Shown one piece after another: positions 5,646 through 15,423 of a DNA stretch of 28,086 bases. Source of the DNA: an uncultured Clostridia bacterium (GTDB taxonomy: Bacteria > Bacillota_A > Clostridia > TANB77 > CAG-508); contig CALXZR010000094.1 of the NCBI GenBank assembly GCA_944393295.1, forward strand, positions 1-28,086. Direction: 5' to 3'. Below the pieces are notes generated by a model. It ran no database searches. It worked only from the letters and a program-made list of their open reading frames with translations, and was not told the DNA's origin. How positions within the stretch are numbered: position 1 is the first letter of the stretch; each line of letters opens with the position of its first letter. The position numbers were made by a program, and so were the translations under genes.

Positions 5646-8600
5646 TTGGTAAAAGTAAAAGATGTAGTACATGAAAAATGCACACGTAAAACTTTTTCTA
5701 AGATTGGTGATTTTATAGATATACCTAATCTTATTAAAGTTCAAAAAGATTCTTATGACTGGTTTATTAAAGAAGGTCTAGGAGAAGTTTTAAAAGATAT
5801 TTCTCCAATAATAGATTATTCAGGTAATTTAGTCTTAGAATTTTTTGATTATTATATGGAGAAAGAAACAAAATATTCTCTAGAAGAAGCAAAAGAAAGA
5901 GATGCAACATACTCTACAAGACTTCATGTTAAAGTAAGATTAATTAATCGTGAAACAGGAGAAATTAAAGAACAAGAAATTTATTTAGGCGATTTCCCAG
6001 TAATGACAGATAGTGGAACATTTGTTATTAATGGTGCTGAAAGAGTTGTAGTTAGCCAATTAGTACGTTCACCAGGATGCTATTATGATTCTAGTTACGA
6101 TAAAGCTGGTAAAAAATTATACACTGCAACTGTAATGCCAATTCGTGGTGCTTGGCTTGAATACGAAACAGATAGCAATGATGTTTTCTGGGTAAGAATT
6201 GATAGAACAAGAAAATTACCAGTAACTTCATTACTTAGAGCTATAGGTTTAGATACAGATGAAAAAATTATAGACTTCTTTGGAGAAGAAGACAAAATTT
6301 TAGCTACAATTGCTAAAGATCCAATAAAAAATGCAGATGAGGCTTTAATTGAAATTTATAAAAAATTAAGACCTGGAGAACTTCCAACTGTTGATGCTGC
6401 AAGAAACTTATTTGATGGTTTATTTTTTGATAATAGAAGATATGACTTATCAAAAGTTGGTAGATATAAATATAATAAAAAATTAAGCATTGCTTCTAGA
6501 ATTGCAAATCATATTGCTTATGAGGATATTGTTAACCCAGAGACAGGAGAGGTTTTAGTTGAAAAGGATAGCTTAATTACTCGTGAAACAGCAAAAGATA
6601 TTCAAGATGCAGGTATTAATGTAGTATATGTAAAAATAGAAGATAAAAGAGCAAAAGTAATAGGAAATGGAACTGTTGATATTAGAGCTTATGTAGCTCC
6701 TAAAATAGCAGAAGAACTTGGAATTAAAGTTGATGTTAACTATGCTGTGCTTCAAAATATATTAGAAACAACAGCTGAGAAAGATTTAGCAAAAGAAATT
6801 GAAGAAAGAATAGATGAGTTAGTACCAAAGCATGTTACTACAGAAGATATCTTAGCTTCAATTAACTATTTATTAAACTTAGAATATAACACTTATATTT
6901 CTGATCCAGCTAAAACAAGATTAGGATCAATAGATGATATAGATCATTTAGGAAATAGACGTATTCGTTGTGTTGGTGAATTATTACAAAATCAATTTAG
7001 AATAGGTTTAACAAGATTAGAAAGAGTTGTTCGTGAAAGAATGACAATTCAAGATTTAGATATTGTAACACCTCAGACTTTAATAAATACAAAACCAATT
7101 ACTTCATCAATTCGTGAGTTTTTTGGTAGTTCACAATTATCTCAATTTATGGATCAATGTAACCCACTATCAGAATTAACTCATAAAAGAAGAATTTCTG
7201 CATTAGGACCTGGTGGTTTATCAAGAGAAAGAGCAGGATTTGAAGTACGTGATATTCATTACACTCACTATGGAAGATTATGTCCAATAGAGTCTCCTGA
7301 AGGACCAAATATCGGACTGATATCTGCACTTTCAACATTTGCTATCATTAATGAATATGGATTTGTTGAAACACCATATAGAAGAGTTGATAAGGCTGCA
7401 AATTCAAAAGTAACAGATGAAGTTAAATATATGACTGCTGACGAGGAAGACCAATATATTATAGCTCAAGCTTCTGAACCAGTTGATGAAAATGGATGCT
7501 TAGTAAATAAGAGAATTCGTGTAAGAGATAAAGCAGAAATTAAAGAAGTAGAAAGAGAACAAGTAGATTATATAGATGTTTCACCAAAACAATTAGTATC
7601 TGTTGGTGCTGCTATGATTCCTTTCTTAGAGCATGATGATGCTAACCGTGCTTTAATGGGTGCTAACATGCAACGTCAAGCTGTACCACTTATGATTACA
7701 GATTCACCAATTGTAGGTACAGGTATTGAATATAAAGCAGCAAAAGATTCTGGAGTTATGATTTTAGCAGATGAAAACGGTGTTGTAGAGACTGTTACAG
7801 GAGATGAAATTGTTGTTAAAAATGAATTAGGTAAAAAGAAAACATATACTCTAAGAAAATTCAAGAGAACAAATGGTAGTACATGTATTAACCAAAGACC
7901 AATTGTAAAAGAAGGCGAAATTGTAAAAAGAGGAGATGTTATTGCTGACGGACCTGCTACTTACAAAGGAGAAATGGCCTTAGGTAAAAACTTACTTATT
8001 GCTTTTACAACTTGGGAAGGTTATAACTACGAGGATGCTATATTATTAAATGAGAGATTGGTAAAAGAAGATGTTTTAACATCTTTACATATAGAAGACT
8101 ATGATTGTGAATGTCGTGATACAAAGCTTGGACCTGAAGAAATTACAAGAGACATTCCAAATGTTGGTGAAGATTCTTTAAAGGATTTAGATGAAAATGG
8201 TATTATTCGTATAGGTGCAGAAGTTAGACCTGGAGATATACTAGTAGGTAAAGTTACTCCAAAAGGAGAAACAGAATTAACAGCAGAAGAAAGACTTTTA
8301 AGAGCAATTTTTGGTGAGAAAGCAAGAGAAGTTCGTGATACTTCACTTCGTGTACCACATGGTGAAGCAGGAACTATTGTTGATGTAAAAGTTTATACTA
8401 GAGAAAATTCTGATGAATTAGGACCTGGAGTTAATCAAATTATTCGTGTTTATATTGCTCAAAAGAGAAAAATCTCTGTAGGTGATAAAATGGCTGGACG
8501 TCATGGTAATAAGGGTGTTATTTCAAGAATTTTACCTGTTGAAGATATGCCATTTATGCCAGATGGTACACCAGTAGATGTTGTATTAAATCCATTAGGT

Positions 8601-9389
8601 GTTCCTTCTCGTATGAATTTAGGTCAAGTACTTGAAGTTCATTTGGGTGCAGCTGCAAGAATGCTTGGATGGAAGGTTGCTACACCTGTATTTGATGGTG
8701 CTTCTGAAGAAGATATAGAAGAAATGCTAAAAACTGCTGGATTAGAAACAAACGGTAAAACAATTTTATATGATGGTAGAACAGGAGAGCCTTTCGATAA
8801 ACCAATTACAGTAGGTGTTATGTATATGCTTAAATTACACCACTTAGTAGATGATAAAATTCATGCTCGTTCTACAGGACCATATTCACTAGTTACACAA
8901 CAACCTCTTGGAGGTAAAGCACAATTCGGTGGACAAAGATTTGGTGAAATGGAAGTTTGGGCACTAGAGGCTTATGGTGCAGCATACACATTACAAGAAA
9001 TTTTAACAGTAAAATCTGACGATGTTATTGGTAGAGTAAAAACTTATGAGGCAATAGTTAAAGGAGAGAATATTCCTGAACCAGGAATACCAGAATCTTT
9101 CAAAGTATTAATTAAAGAACTTCAATCTTTAGGATTAGACATAAAATTATATAATGAACAAGATGAAGAACTTGAAATTAAAGAACATACTGAAGAAGGA
9201 ATCGATAGTATTGATGAGAGAATAGATGAATCTGAATTGGCAGATGAAAATCTAACAGAAGTTGACGAAGATGAATTAGACAATGACTATAATGATGACA
9301 ACGAAGATGAATTTTTCACAAATATCTTAGATGAAGAAGATATTCCAGACGATAAAATTTTTAAAGATTTAGATGCCGAAGAGGAATAG
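5646..9389 (+). CDS. rpoB: DNA-directed RNA polymerase subunit beta
   Basis: The beta subunit of RNA polymerase forms one pincer and much of the catalytic channel, and binds rifampicin. The 1247-residue product is complete. The rifampicin region at about residues 494-520 ([18 protein letters not shown], then [13 protein letters not shown]) matches the consensus except for Cys505, at the position of E. coli Asn518; the equivalents of Asp516, His526 and Ser531 are unchanged. Also visible are [32 protein letters not shown] and, near the C-terminus, [20 protein letters not shown]. Residues 1174-1247 form an unusually acidic tail, 37 of 74 being Asp or Glu. The start is TTG, fixed by AAAGGGTGG 6 nt upstream. 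rplJ and rplL, usually just upstream in bacteria, are not here; rpoC follows after 130 bp. Confidence 0.98.
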   Translation: MVKVKDVVHEKCTRKTFSKIGDFIDIPNLIKVQKDSYDWFIKEGLGEVLKDISPIIDYSGNLVLEFFDYYMEKETKYSLEEAKERDATYSTRLHVKVRLINRETGEIKEQEIYLGDFPVMTDSGTFVINGAERVVVSQLVRSPGCYYDSSYDKAGKKLYTATVMPIRGAWLEYETDSNDVFWVRIDRTRKLPVTSLLRAIGLDTDEKIIDFFGEEDKILATIAKDPIKNADEALIEIYKKLRPGELPTVDAARNLFDGLFFDNRRYDLSKVGRYKYNKKLSIASRIANHIAYEDIVNPETGEVLVEKDSLITRETAKDIQDAGINVVYVKIEDKRAKVIGNGTVDIRAYVAPKIAEELGIKVDVNYAVLQNILETTAEKDLAKEIEERIDELVPKHVTTEDILASINYLLNLEYNTYISDPAKTRLGSIDDIDHLGNRRIRCVGELLQNQFRIGLTRLERVVRERMTIQDLDIVTPQTLINTKPITSSIREFFGSSQLSQFMDQCNPLSELTHKRRISALGPGGLSRERAGFEVRDIHYTHYGRLCPIESPEGPNIGLISALSTFAIINEYGFVETPYRRVDKAANSKVTDEVKYMTADEEDQYIIAQASEPVDENGCLVNKRIRVRDKAEIKEVEREQVDYIDVSPKQLVSVGAAMIPFLEHDDANRALMGANMQRQAVPLMITDSPIVGTGIEYKAAKDSGVMILADENGVVETVTGDEIVVKNELGKKKTYTLRKFKRTNGSTCINQRPIVKEGEIVKRGDVIADGPATYKGEMALGKNLLIAFTTWEGYNYEDAILLNERLVKEDVLTSLHIEDYDCECRDTKLGPEEITRDIPNVGEDSLKDLDENGIIRIGAEVRPGDILVGKVTPKGETELTAEERLLRAIFGEKAREVRDTSLRVPHGEAGTIVDVKVYTRENSDELGPGVNQIIRVYIAQKRKISVGDKMAGRHGNKGVISRILPVEDMPFMPDGTPVDVVLNPLGVPSRMNLGQVLEVHLGAAARMLGWKVATPVFDGASEEDIEEMLKTAGLETNGKTILYDGRTGEPFDKPITVGVMYMLKLHHLVDDKIHARSTGPYSLVTQQPLGGKAQFGGQRFGEMEVWALEAYGAAYTLQEILTVKSDDVIGRVKTYEAIVKGENIPEPGIPESFKVLIKELQSLGLDIKLYNEQDEELEIKEHTEEGIDSIDERIDESELADENLTEVDEDELDNDYNDDNEDEFFTNILDEEDIPDDKIFKDLDAEEE

Positions 9390-9424
9390 AAAAATAATAT
9401 AATTGAATATGAATTATTATAAAG

Positions 9425-9494
9425 GTTATAGCAATTAATTGAAGAGTGTGCAGCAGTGGATATTGCTATAACTAGATAATAATTCGAAAGAATT
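9425..9494 (+). promoter_or_regulatory. Hairpins in the rpoB-rpoC spacer
   Basis: A perfect 11-bp stem, GTTATAGCAAT 9425-9435 with ATTGCTATAAC 9462-9472 around a 26-nt loop, is followed by AATTC-GAAA-GAATT at 9481-9494, a 5-bp stem with a GNRA tetraloop. There is no U tract after the first hairpin. The second ends 8 nt before the rpoC ribosome-binding site. They could be RNA-processing sites, affect mRNA stability or modulate rpoC translation. Confidence 0.65.
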
Positions 9495-9519
9495 TTAAAT
9501 TTAGGGGGCTACTTAAAAA

Positions 9520-12500
9520 GTGGAAGAATTAGAAGTTTTTAATAAGCTTAAAATAGGTTTAGCTTCAGATGAGAAAATTAGAGAATGGTCTCATGGAGAA
9601 GTAAAAAAACCAGAAACAATAAACTATAGAACTTTAAAACCAGAAAAAGACGGATTATTCTGTGAGAAAATCTTTGGACCAACAAAGGATTGGGAATGTC
9701 ATTGTGGTAAGTATAAAAGAGTAAGATATAAAGGAATTGTTTGTGATCGTTGTGGCGTTGAAGTTACTACTTCTAAAGTAAGACGTGAAAGAATGGGACA
9801 TATTGAACTTGCCGCTCCAATAGCACATATTTGGTATTTTAAAGGAATTCCAAGTAGAGTTGCTTTAATGTTAGATATTTCACCAAGAAGTCTAGAAAAA
9901 GTAATTTATTTTGCAGCTTACATTGTTACAGATAAAGGAACTTCTGGATTATTAAAATGTCAAATATTAAACGAAAAAGAATATCATGAAGCTGAAGAAA
10001 AATATGGTAGAGGTTCTTTTAAAGCAGAGATGGGAGCAGAAGCTATACGTAAATTATTAGCAGAAATAGATGTAGATAAGCTATCTGCAAGTCTAAAGAA
10101 AGAATTAGAAAAAGCAAGTGAGCAAAAAAAGGCAAAATTAATTAAAAGATTAGATACAGTAGAATCTTTTAGAATGTCTGGAAATAAACCAGAATGGATG
10201 GTTATGAATGTAATTCCTGTTATTCCACCAGAATTAAGACCAATGGTTCAATTAGATGGTGGTAGATTTGCAACTTCAGACTTAAATGATTTATATAGAC
10301 GTGTTATAAATAGAAATAATCGTTTAAAAAGATTATTAGAATTAGGTGCACCAGAAATTATTGTAAGAAATGAAAAAAGAATGCTTCAAGAATCTGTAGA
10401 TGCCCTAATAGATAATGGAAGACGTGGTAGACCAGTTACTGGTGCTGGAAATAGACCTTTAAAATCTTTATCAGATATGCTTAAAGGTAAACAAGGTAGA
10501 TTCCGTCAAAACTTATTAGGTAAACGTGTTGATTATTCAGGACGTTCAGTTATTGTAGTAGGACCAGAATTAAAAATATATCAATGCGGTCTTCCAAAAG
10601 AAATGGCAGTTGAACTATTTAAGCCTTTTGTTATGAAAGAATTAGTAAAGAGAGGACTAGCTCATAATATTAAAAATGCAAAAAGAATGGTTGAAAAACT
10701 AAGACCAGAAGTATGGGATATATTAGAAGAGGTAATTAAAGATCACCCAGTTATGCTAAACCGTGCTCCTACACTTCACAGATTAGGTATTCAAGCTTTC
10801 CAACCAATATTAGTAGAAGGTAGAGCTATTAAACTTCATCCATTAGTTTGTACTGCTTTCAATGCAGACTTTGATGGTGATCAAATGGCTGTTCACGTTC
10901 CACTTACACCAGAAGCTATTGCAGAAGCAAGATTTTTAATGCTTTCTGTAAATAACTTATTAAAACCTCAAGATGGTAAACCAGTTACAGTACCAACACA
11001 AGATATGATTTTGGGTGCTTATTATTTAACTGTACAAATTGATGGTGAAAAAGGTGAAGGTATGTACTTTAAAGATGAAGACGAAGCTATGATGGCATAC
11101 CAAAATGAAGATGTAGGTCTTCACTGTAAAATTAAAGTTAGAAGATTTAAAACTGATGAAGATGGAACTGTAAGAAGTAAAACAATAGAAACAACTGTTG
11201 GAAGATTAATTTATAATCAAGGAATTCCTCAAGATTTAGGATTTGTAGATAGAACAGATCCAGAAAAAGAATTTGATTTAGAAATTGATTTCCCAGTAAT
11301 TAAGAAAAATTTAGGTACAATTGTTGCTAAATGTATAAATGTACACGGTTTATCAGAATCTGCTGAAGTATTAGATTATATTAAAGCAACTGGATATAAA
11401 TATTCTACAAAAGGTGCTATTACAGTATCTGTTGCCGACGTTGCAGTACCTGCCGCTAAAAAAGATATTTTGGAAGCTGCTGATAAAGACGTAGAAAATA
11501 TTCATAGACAATATAAACGTGGTGCTATAACTGATGAAGAAAGATATAATGCTGTTATTAAAGTTTGGGAAAAAGCAACTTCTGATGTTACTGAAGCTAT
11601 GAAGAAAAATTTTGACGAACTAAATCCAATTTATATGATGGCTCAATCTGGTGCCCGTGGTAATATGAACCAATTAAGACAAATTGCTGGTATGCGTGGT
11701 CTTATGGCTAATACATCTGGTAAAGCTGTTGAAATTCCAGTTAAATCATGTTTCCGTGAAGGTCTAGATTCTCTAGAATACTTCATTTCTGCACACGGTG
11801 CTAGAAAAGGTTTAACAGATACAGCTTTAAGAACTGCTGACTCTGGTTACTTAACAAGAAGATTGGTTGATGTTTCTCAAGATATTATTATTCGTGAAGA
11901 AGATTGTGGTTCTCACGAAGGAATAATGTTAGAAGATATAAAAGATGGAAATCAAATAATTGAAGGATTAGAAGAAAGATTAGTAGGAAGATTTTTACTA
12001 GAAGACTTTAAAGATCCAAAAACTGGCGAGATAATTATTGATACAAATACTATGATTACAGATAAAATTGCAAAACGTATTGTTGAAACAGGTACTACTA
12101 AAGTTTGGGTACGTTCTATTTTAGGATGTAAGTGTAAACATGGTGCTTGTAGTAAATGTTATGGTATGGGATTAGCAACAAGACAAAGAGTTAACCTAGG
12201 AGAATCAGTTGGTATTATTGCTGCTCAATCTATTGGTGAGCCTGGTACACAGCTTACAATGAGAACTTTCCATACTGGTGGTGTTGCTGGTGGAGATATT
12301 ACACAAGGTCTTCCTAGAGTTGAAGAGTTATTTGAAGCTAGAAATCCAAAAGGTTTAGCTATAATAACTGAAATAGATGGTACAGTACAAATCAAAGAAG
12401 AAAAGAAGAGAAAAGAAGTTGTTGTTGTTGGAAAAGACAATGCAAAAACTTATGTAATAAGCTTTGGTTCAAAACTAAAAGTAAAAGAAGGTAGCGAAGT

Positions 12501-13083
12501 AAAAGCAGGAGATCCTTTAACAGAAGGTTCAATTAATCCAAGTGAACTATTAGCAATAAAAGGACCAGAAGGAGTTTATGAATATATTATCTCTGAAGTT
12601 CAAAAAGTTTATAGAAATCAAGGTGTTGATATTAATGATAAACATATTGAAGTTATTGCAAGACAAATGCTTAAAAAAGTAAGAATTGATGATCCAGGAG
12701 ATACAGGTTTCTATACAGCATCATTAGTTGAATTATTAGATTTTGAAGAAAAGAATGCAGAAATGATAGCACAAGGCAAGAAACCAGCTACTGGAAAGAG
12801 AGCTTTACTTGGTATTACAAAAGCTTCTTTGGCAACAGAAAGTTTCTTATCTGCAGCATCTTTCCAAGAAACAACAAAGGTATTAACAGAGGCTGCTATT
12901 AAAGGTAAAGTTGATAATTTAATTGGATTAAAAGAAAATGTTATAATTGGTAAGTTAATACCAACAGGAACAGGTCTAAAACATTATCAAAATTTACAAA
13001 TAAATACAAAGTTTGTTCCAAAAACTGATGAAGATAAAAAAGAACAAGAAGAAAAAAAGGAACAACCAGCTGTAGCTGAATAA
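9520..13083 (+). CDS. rpoC: DNA-directed RNA polymerase subunit beta'
   Basis: The beta' subunit carries the catalytic magnesium of RNA polymerase. The 1187-residue product has the N-terminal zinc site Cys60, Cys62, Cys75, Cys78; the absolutely conserved NADFDGDQ at residues 448-455 with Asp450, Asp452 and Asp454 holding Mg2+; the bridge-helix region [17 protein letters not shown]; and the second zinc site built from Cys796, Cys870, Cys877 and Cys880, with an extra Cys872 beside it. [18 protein letters not shown] lies near the trigger loop. The C-terminus is a short charged tail rich in Lys and Glu. The start is GTG with AGGGGG 11 nt upstream. It is cotranscribed with rpoB and ends in a strong terminator. 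Confidence 0.98.
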   Translation: MEELEVFNKLKIGLASDEKIREWSHGEVKKPETINYRTLKPEKDGLFCEKIFGPTKDWECHCGKYKRVRYKGIVCDRCGVEVTTSKVRRERMGHIELAAPIAHIWYFKGIPSRVALMLDISPRSLEKVIYFAAYIVTDKGTSGLLKCQILNEKEYHEAEEKYGRGSFKAEMGAEAIRKLLAEIDVDKLSASLKKELEKASEQKKAKLIKRLDTVESFRMSGNKPEWMVMNVIPVIPPELRPMVQLDGGRFATSDLNDLYRRVINRNNRLKRLLELGAPEIIVRNEKRMLQESVDALIDNGRRGRPVTGAGNRPLKSLSDMLKGKQGRFRQNLLGKRVDYSGRSVIVVGPELKIYQCGLPKEMAVELFKPFVMKELVKRGLAHNIKNAKRMVEKLRPEVWDILEEVIKDHPVMLNRAPTLHRLGIQAFQPILVEGRAIKLHPLVCTAFNADFDGDQMAVHVPLTPEAIAEARFLMLSVNNLLKPQDGKPVTVPTQDMILGAYYLTVQIDGEKGEGMYFKDEDEAMMAYQNEDVGLHCKIKVRRFKTDEDGTVRSKTIETTVGRLIYNQGIPQDLGFVDRTDPEKEFDLEIDFPVIKKNLGTIVAKCINVHGLSESAEVLDYIKATGYKYSTKGAITVSVADVAVPAAKKDILEAADKDVENIHRQYKRGAITDEERYNAVIKVWEKATSDVTEAMKKNFDELNPIYMMAQSGARGNMNQLRQIAGMRGLMANTSGKAVEIPVKSCFREGLDSLEYFISAHGARKGLTDTALRTADSGYLTRRLVDVSQDIIIREEDCGSHEGIMLEDIKDGNQIIEGLEERLVGRFLLEDFKDPKTGEIIIDTNTMITDKIAKRIVETGTTKVWVRSILGCKCKHGACSKCYGMGLATRQRVNLGESVGIIAAQSIGEPGTQLTMRTFHTGGVAGGDITQGLPRVEELFEARNPKGLAIITEIDGTVQIKEEKKRKEVVVVGKDNAKTYVISFGSKLKVKEGSEVKAGDPLTEGSINPSELLAIKGPEGVYEYIISEVQKVYRNQGVDINDKHIEVIARQMLKKVRIDDPGDTGFYTASLVELLDFEEKNAEMIAQGKKPATGKRALLGITKASLATESFLSAASFQETTKVLTEAAIKGKVDNLIGLKENVIIGKLIPTGTGLKHYQNLQINTKFVPKTDEDKKEQEEKKEQPAVAE

Positions 13084-13095
13084 ATTATAAAATAG

Positions 13096-13130
13096 AACAA
13101 GAAAAGTAAAAAACTTTTCTTGTTTTTTTT
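13096..13130 (+). terminator. Intrinsic terminator after rpoC
   Basis: AACAAGAAAAG at 13096-13106 pairs perfectly with CTTTTCTTGTT at 13114-13124 around a 7-nt loop, followed by a T run to 13130. Confidence 0.95.
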
Positions 13131-13152
13131 AATATAAAATTTTAGAAAAACC

Positions 13153-13181
13153 TTGTAGAAAAAAAACATATAAGGTATAAT
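13153..13181 (+). promoter_or_regulatory. Promoter for the Ig-like domain protein
   Basis: TTGTAG at 13153-13158, 17-nt spacer, perfect TATAAT at 13176-13181; 43 nt upstream of the start codon. Confidence 0.75.
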
Positions 13182-13224
13182 ATTAAAATAGGAAAAAAAC
13201 AGTTAGAATCGAAGGAGTTGTTAA

Positions 13225-13884
13225 ATGGGAAAAAGAAAATTAAAGAGTACTGCAAAAATTAATCGATCACTTGCTATCTCTATAATACTATTTTTAATAG
13301 TAGCAGGAATTGCATTATATATAGTTTTAAATAAAGGAAGAGTTTTTAATACGAATTTAGTAGCTGTTTCTGAAAATAATACACAGTCAATAACTCAAAC
13401 AATTGAGGTTGAAGCTGATAAAAAATATTTATCTGCAACAGACGACGAGGAAGCAAACTTAACAGTAAAAATAGATGGAATACAAGAAACAGAAGGAATA
13501 GAATATATTTCTTCAGATGAAGAAGTTTTAGAGGTAGATGAAAATGGGGTTATCACAGCGCAATCTGTTGGAATGGCTACAGTAACAGCTAAAAAAGGTG
13601 AACTTACAGCAACTACTGATATTCATGTAATAAAACCAATAAAAAGTATGAATTTGACCTCTACAAGTAAAAGCATAAAAGTTGGTAACGATTTACAGTT
13701 AAAATTGACTACTACTCCATCTGATGGAAGTATAGAAACTTTAACATATACTTCAAGTGATGAATCAATTGCTACAGTAAATGCAAACGGTATTGTAACA
13801 GGGGTATCAAAAGGAAAGGTAACTATTACAGTACATGATGATTATACAGATAAAGAAAAAAGTGTAACATTAACAATAAAATAA
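13225..13884 (+). CDS. Membrane-anchored protein with two bacterial Ig-like (BIG2) domains
   Basis: The 219-residue product has a basic N-terminus, one hydrophobic anchor at about residues 16-36 and an extracellular part made of two related Ig-like domains. The repeat signature is clear: YISSDEEVLEVDENGVIT at 94-111 and YTSSDESIATVNANGIVT at 175-192, each followed by a glycine and a T-V-T strand. BIG2 domains occur in surface proteins and are generally adhesive or structural; no enzyme domain is present, so a specific role cannot be given. The anchor lacks a signal-peptidase or lipobox site that I can recognise, suggesting an uncleaved N-terminal anchor. The ATG has AAGGAG 7 nt upstream. It is a single-gene unit with its own promoter and terminator. 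Confidence 0.85.
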   Translation: MGKRKLKSTAKINRSLAISIILFLIVAGIALYIVLNKGRVFNTNLVAVSENNTQSITQTIEVEADKKYLSATDDEEANLTVKIDGIQETEGIEYISSDEEVLEVDENGVITAQSVGMATVTAKKGELTATTDIHVIKPIKSMNLTSTSKSIKVGNDLQLKLTTTPSDGSIETLTYTSSDESIATVNANGIVTGVSKGKVTITVHDDYTDKEKSVTLTIK

Positions 13885-13886
13885 TA

Positions 13887-13923
13887 AAAAAACCTTAGTT
13901 TAAATTAAAAACTAAGGTTTTTT
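13887..13923 (+). terminator. Intrinsic terminator after the Ig-like protein gene
   Basis: AAAAAACCTTAGTTT at 13887-13901 pairs perfectly with AAACTAAGGTTTTTT at 13909-13923 around a 7-nt loop. The symmetric A and T runs could also work on the other strand. Confidence 0.93.
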
Positions 13924-13924
13924 G

Positions 13925-13953
13925 TTGCAACTTAAATAAAAATATGCTATAAT
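13925..13953 (+). promoter_or_regulatory. Promoter for the RelA/SpoT-like gene
   Basis: TTGCAA at 13925-13930, 17-nt spacer, perfect TATAAT at 13948-13953, directly after the preceding terminator. Initiation near 13960 would leave a very short leader. Confidence 0.75.
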
Positions 13954-13974
13954 ATAACGAAAATTTGTTTAAGG

Positions 13975-15357
13975 ATGAAATTGTATATGCCAAAGGATAT
14001 ATTTAAAAAATTAGGTATAGATATAAAAGCCAAAAATAGCATGCAAGTAGGTTTTTTAAAAAGCTTTAATAGAATATACCAAAATACTATAAAGAAATTT
14101 GAGTGTGAGGAAGTTCAAGAATATTTTCATAATATGGTAGCAGCTTTGATGATTGAATTTGAAAAAATATATGAAGATTCAGATATAAAAACCTTATATA
14201 GAATAAAATCACCTAAAAGTTTAATTGACAAAATATTAGAATATATGGTAAGAACAGATAAAGCTGTGATTAGATATGATAATGAATATGGCTTTGAATC
14301 TAGATTAAAAGAAGAAATACACGATATGTTAGCTATAACTGTAGTTTTAGGATATAGACCGCCAACTTTTTCTTCTAAAGATTCAGAAATAAAGCGATTG
14401 GTAGAAGAAAAAAATGAAAATAATAAATTTACCGGTGAAATGCAAAAATTTATGCTCAAATTAGTGCAAGAAGAATTTTCCGGAACAGAAGATATTAAAT
14501 ATAATTATAATTGTACTAAAAAAGAATATTATAATTATTGTATAACTGTAGCAGAAAGAACAAAAAAACTATTTAATCCAAATGCTACGAGATTATTAGA
14601 ACAATATGATGCGTTAATTTCTTTAATTAAAGAAAAGCAGAGTAAAATAGAAGAAAATGAGTGCATTGATGAAAAAACAGTTAAAGAAATTAATTTTGTA
14701 AATTTATTTAAAGCTTATAGAAGTGAAATATATGATAATATTGATTTAAATATATTAACTAAACAACTTAAAGCTGTAATTAATCAGTCTAAATTGTTAA
14801 AAAGATTTGGAGTTACTTTGGATGAAGATAGCTATAAAGAAACTAGAACAAATAGAGGCTATAATGCAAATTTTTTATATTTAAATACGCCAGTTGGAAA
14901 GATAGAGCTTCAATTACAAACAAGAAATCAAAATCGACAAGGAAGCTATGGATATGCTGCGCATTTTGAAATGGATGATAAAGCTATAGAACCATTTCCA
15001 CAACCAGATGAAAATGACGAAGAACAGATACAAAAATTTAAGAAATCAGTAGAAATGATTTCTCCTAAAAAATTTGTAGCACAATTTGATGATGCTGAAC
15101 CAGGTCGTATTATAACTCATATTTATGGTGAATATCAAAATTATAAATCTTTAATGAGTCAAGTAAAAAGTGGTAGTAAGACAGATTTAGCAATGAAAGA
15201 GTATTTTGGTAAATTATATTCAAAGAAGGATAAAATTTTTTCTAAAGAAGATAGTATAGAAAGCTTTATAGAATATGATATAGAAGAATATTTAAACAGT
15301 AAATCTTTTAAGAAAGTAATGAAATTATATTCAAATAAAGAAAATCAAGCTAGGTAA
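13975..15357 (+). CDS. Divergent RelA/SpoT-fold protein with a large internal insertion
   Basis: The 460-residue product carries the (p)ppGpp-synthetase fold in two blocks. Block one has YRIKSPKSLIDKI at residues 75-87 (the R-x-K-S...K substrate motif) and DMLAITVVLG at 117-126, matching D-L-I-A-I-R of Rel enzymes with Asp117 kept but the arginine replaced by Thr122. Block two has NRGYNANF at 293-300 (His of GYxxxH replaced by Phe300), IELQLQT at 310-316 with the catalytic Glu311 kept, and GSYGYAAHF at 323-331, matching E-Y-G-V-A-A-H-W. About 165 residues separate the blocks, far more than usual. There is no HD hydrolase, TGS or ACT domain. It may make an alarmone, modify another target, or be inactive. 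It has its own promoter and gdpP follows. The ATG at 13975 lacks a spaced ribosome-binding site; ATG 13987 with AAGG 12 nt upstream is an alternative start. Confidence 0.72.
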   Translation: MKLYMPKDIFKKLGIDIKAKNSMQVGFLKSFNRIYQNTIKKFECEEVQEYFHNMVAALMIEFEKIYEDSDIKTLYRIKSPKSLIDKILEYMVRTDKAVIRYDNEYGFESRLKEEIHDMLAITVVLGYRPPTFSSKDSEIKRLVEEKNENNKFTGEMQKFMLKLVQEEFSGTEDIKYNYNCTKKEYYNYCITVAERTKKLFNPNATRLLEQYDALISLIKEKQSKIEENECIDEKTVKEINFVNLFKAYRSEIYDNIDLNILTKQLKAVINQSKLLKRFGVTLDEDSYKETRTNRGYNANFLYLNTPVGKIELQLQTRNQNRQGSYGYAAHFEMDDKAIEPFPQPDENDEEQIQKFKKSVEMISPKKFVAQFDDAEPGRIITHIYGEYQNYKSLMSQVKSGSKTDLAMKEYFGKLYSKKDKIFSKEDSIESFIEYDIEEYLNSKSFKKVMKLYSNKENQAR

Positions 15358-15363
15358 AGTAGT

Positions 15364-15392
15364 TTGACTAAAAGTATAAAATGTAGTATAAT
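15364..15392 (+). promoter_or_regulatory. Promoter for gdpP-rplI-dnaB
   Basis: TTGACT at 15364-15369, 17-nt spacer, perfect TATAAT at 15387-15392, 31 nt upstream of the gdpP start. There is no terminator between the RelA-like gene and this promoter, so readthrough is also possible. Confidence 0.85.
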
Positions 15393-15423
15393 AAAATAGT
15401 ATTATTATTTATAGGGAGTTTTT

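Noticed and set aside
6095..7864. Antisense open frames of 60-66 codons within rpoB, with similar ones in rpoC, dnaB and nrdD
   Set aside because: They lie opposite well-conserved genes, lack ribosome-binding sites and resemble no family; they are by-products of codon bias.
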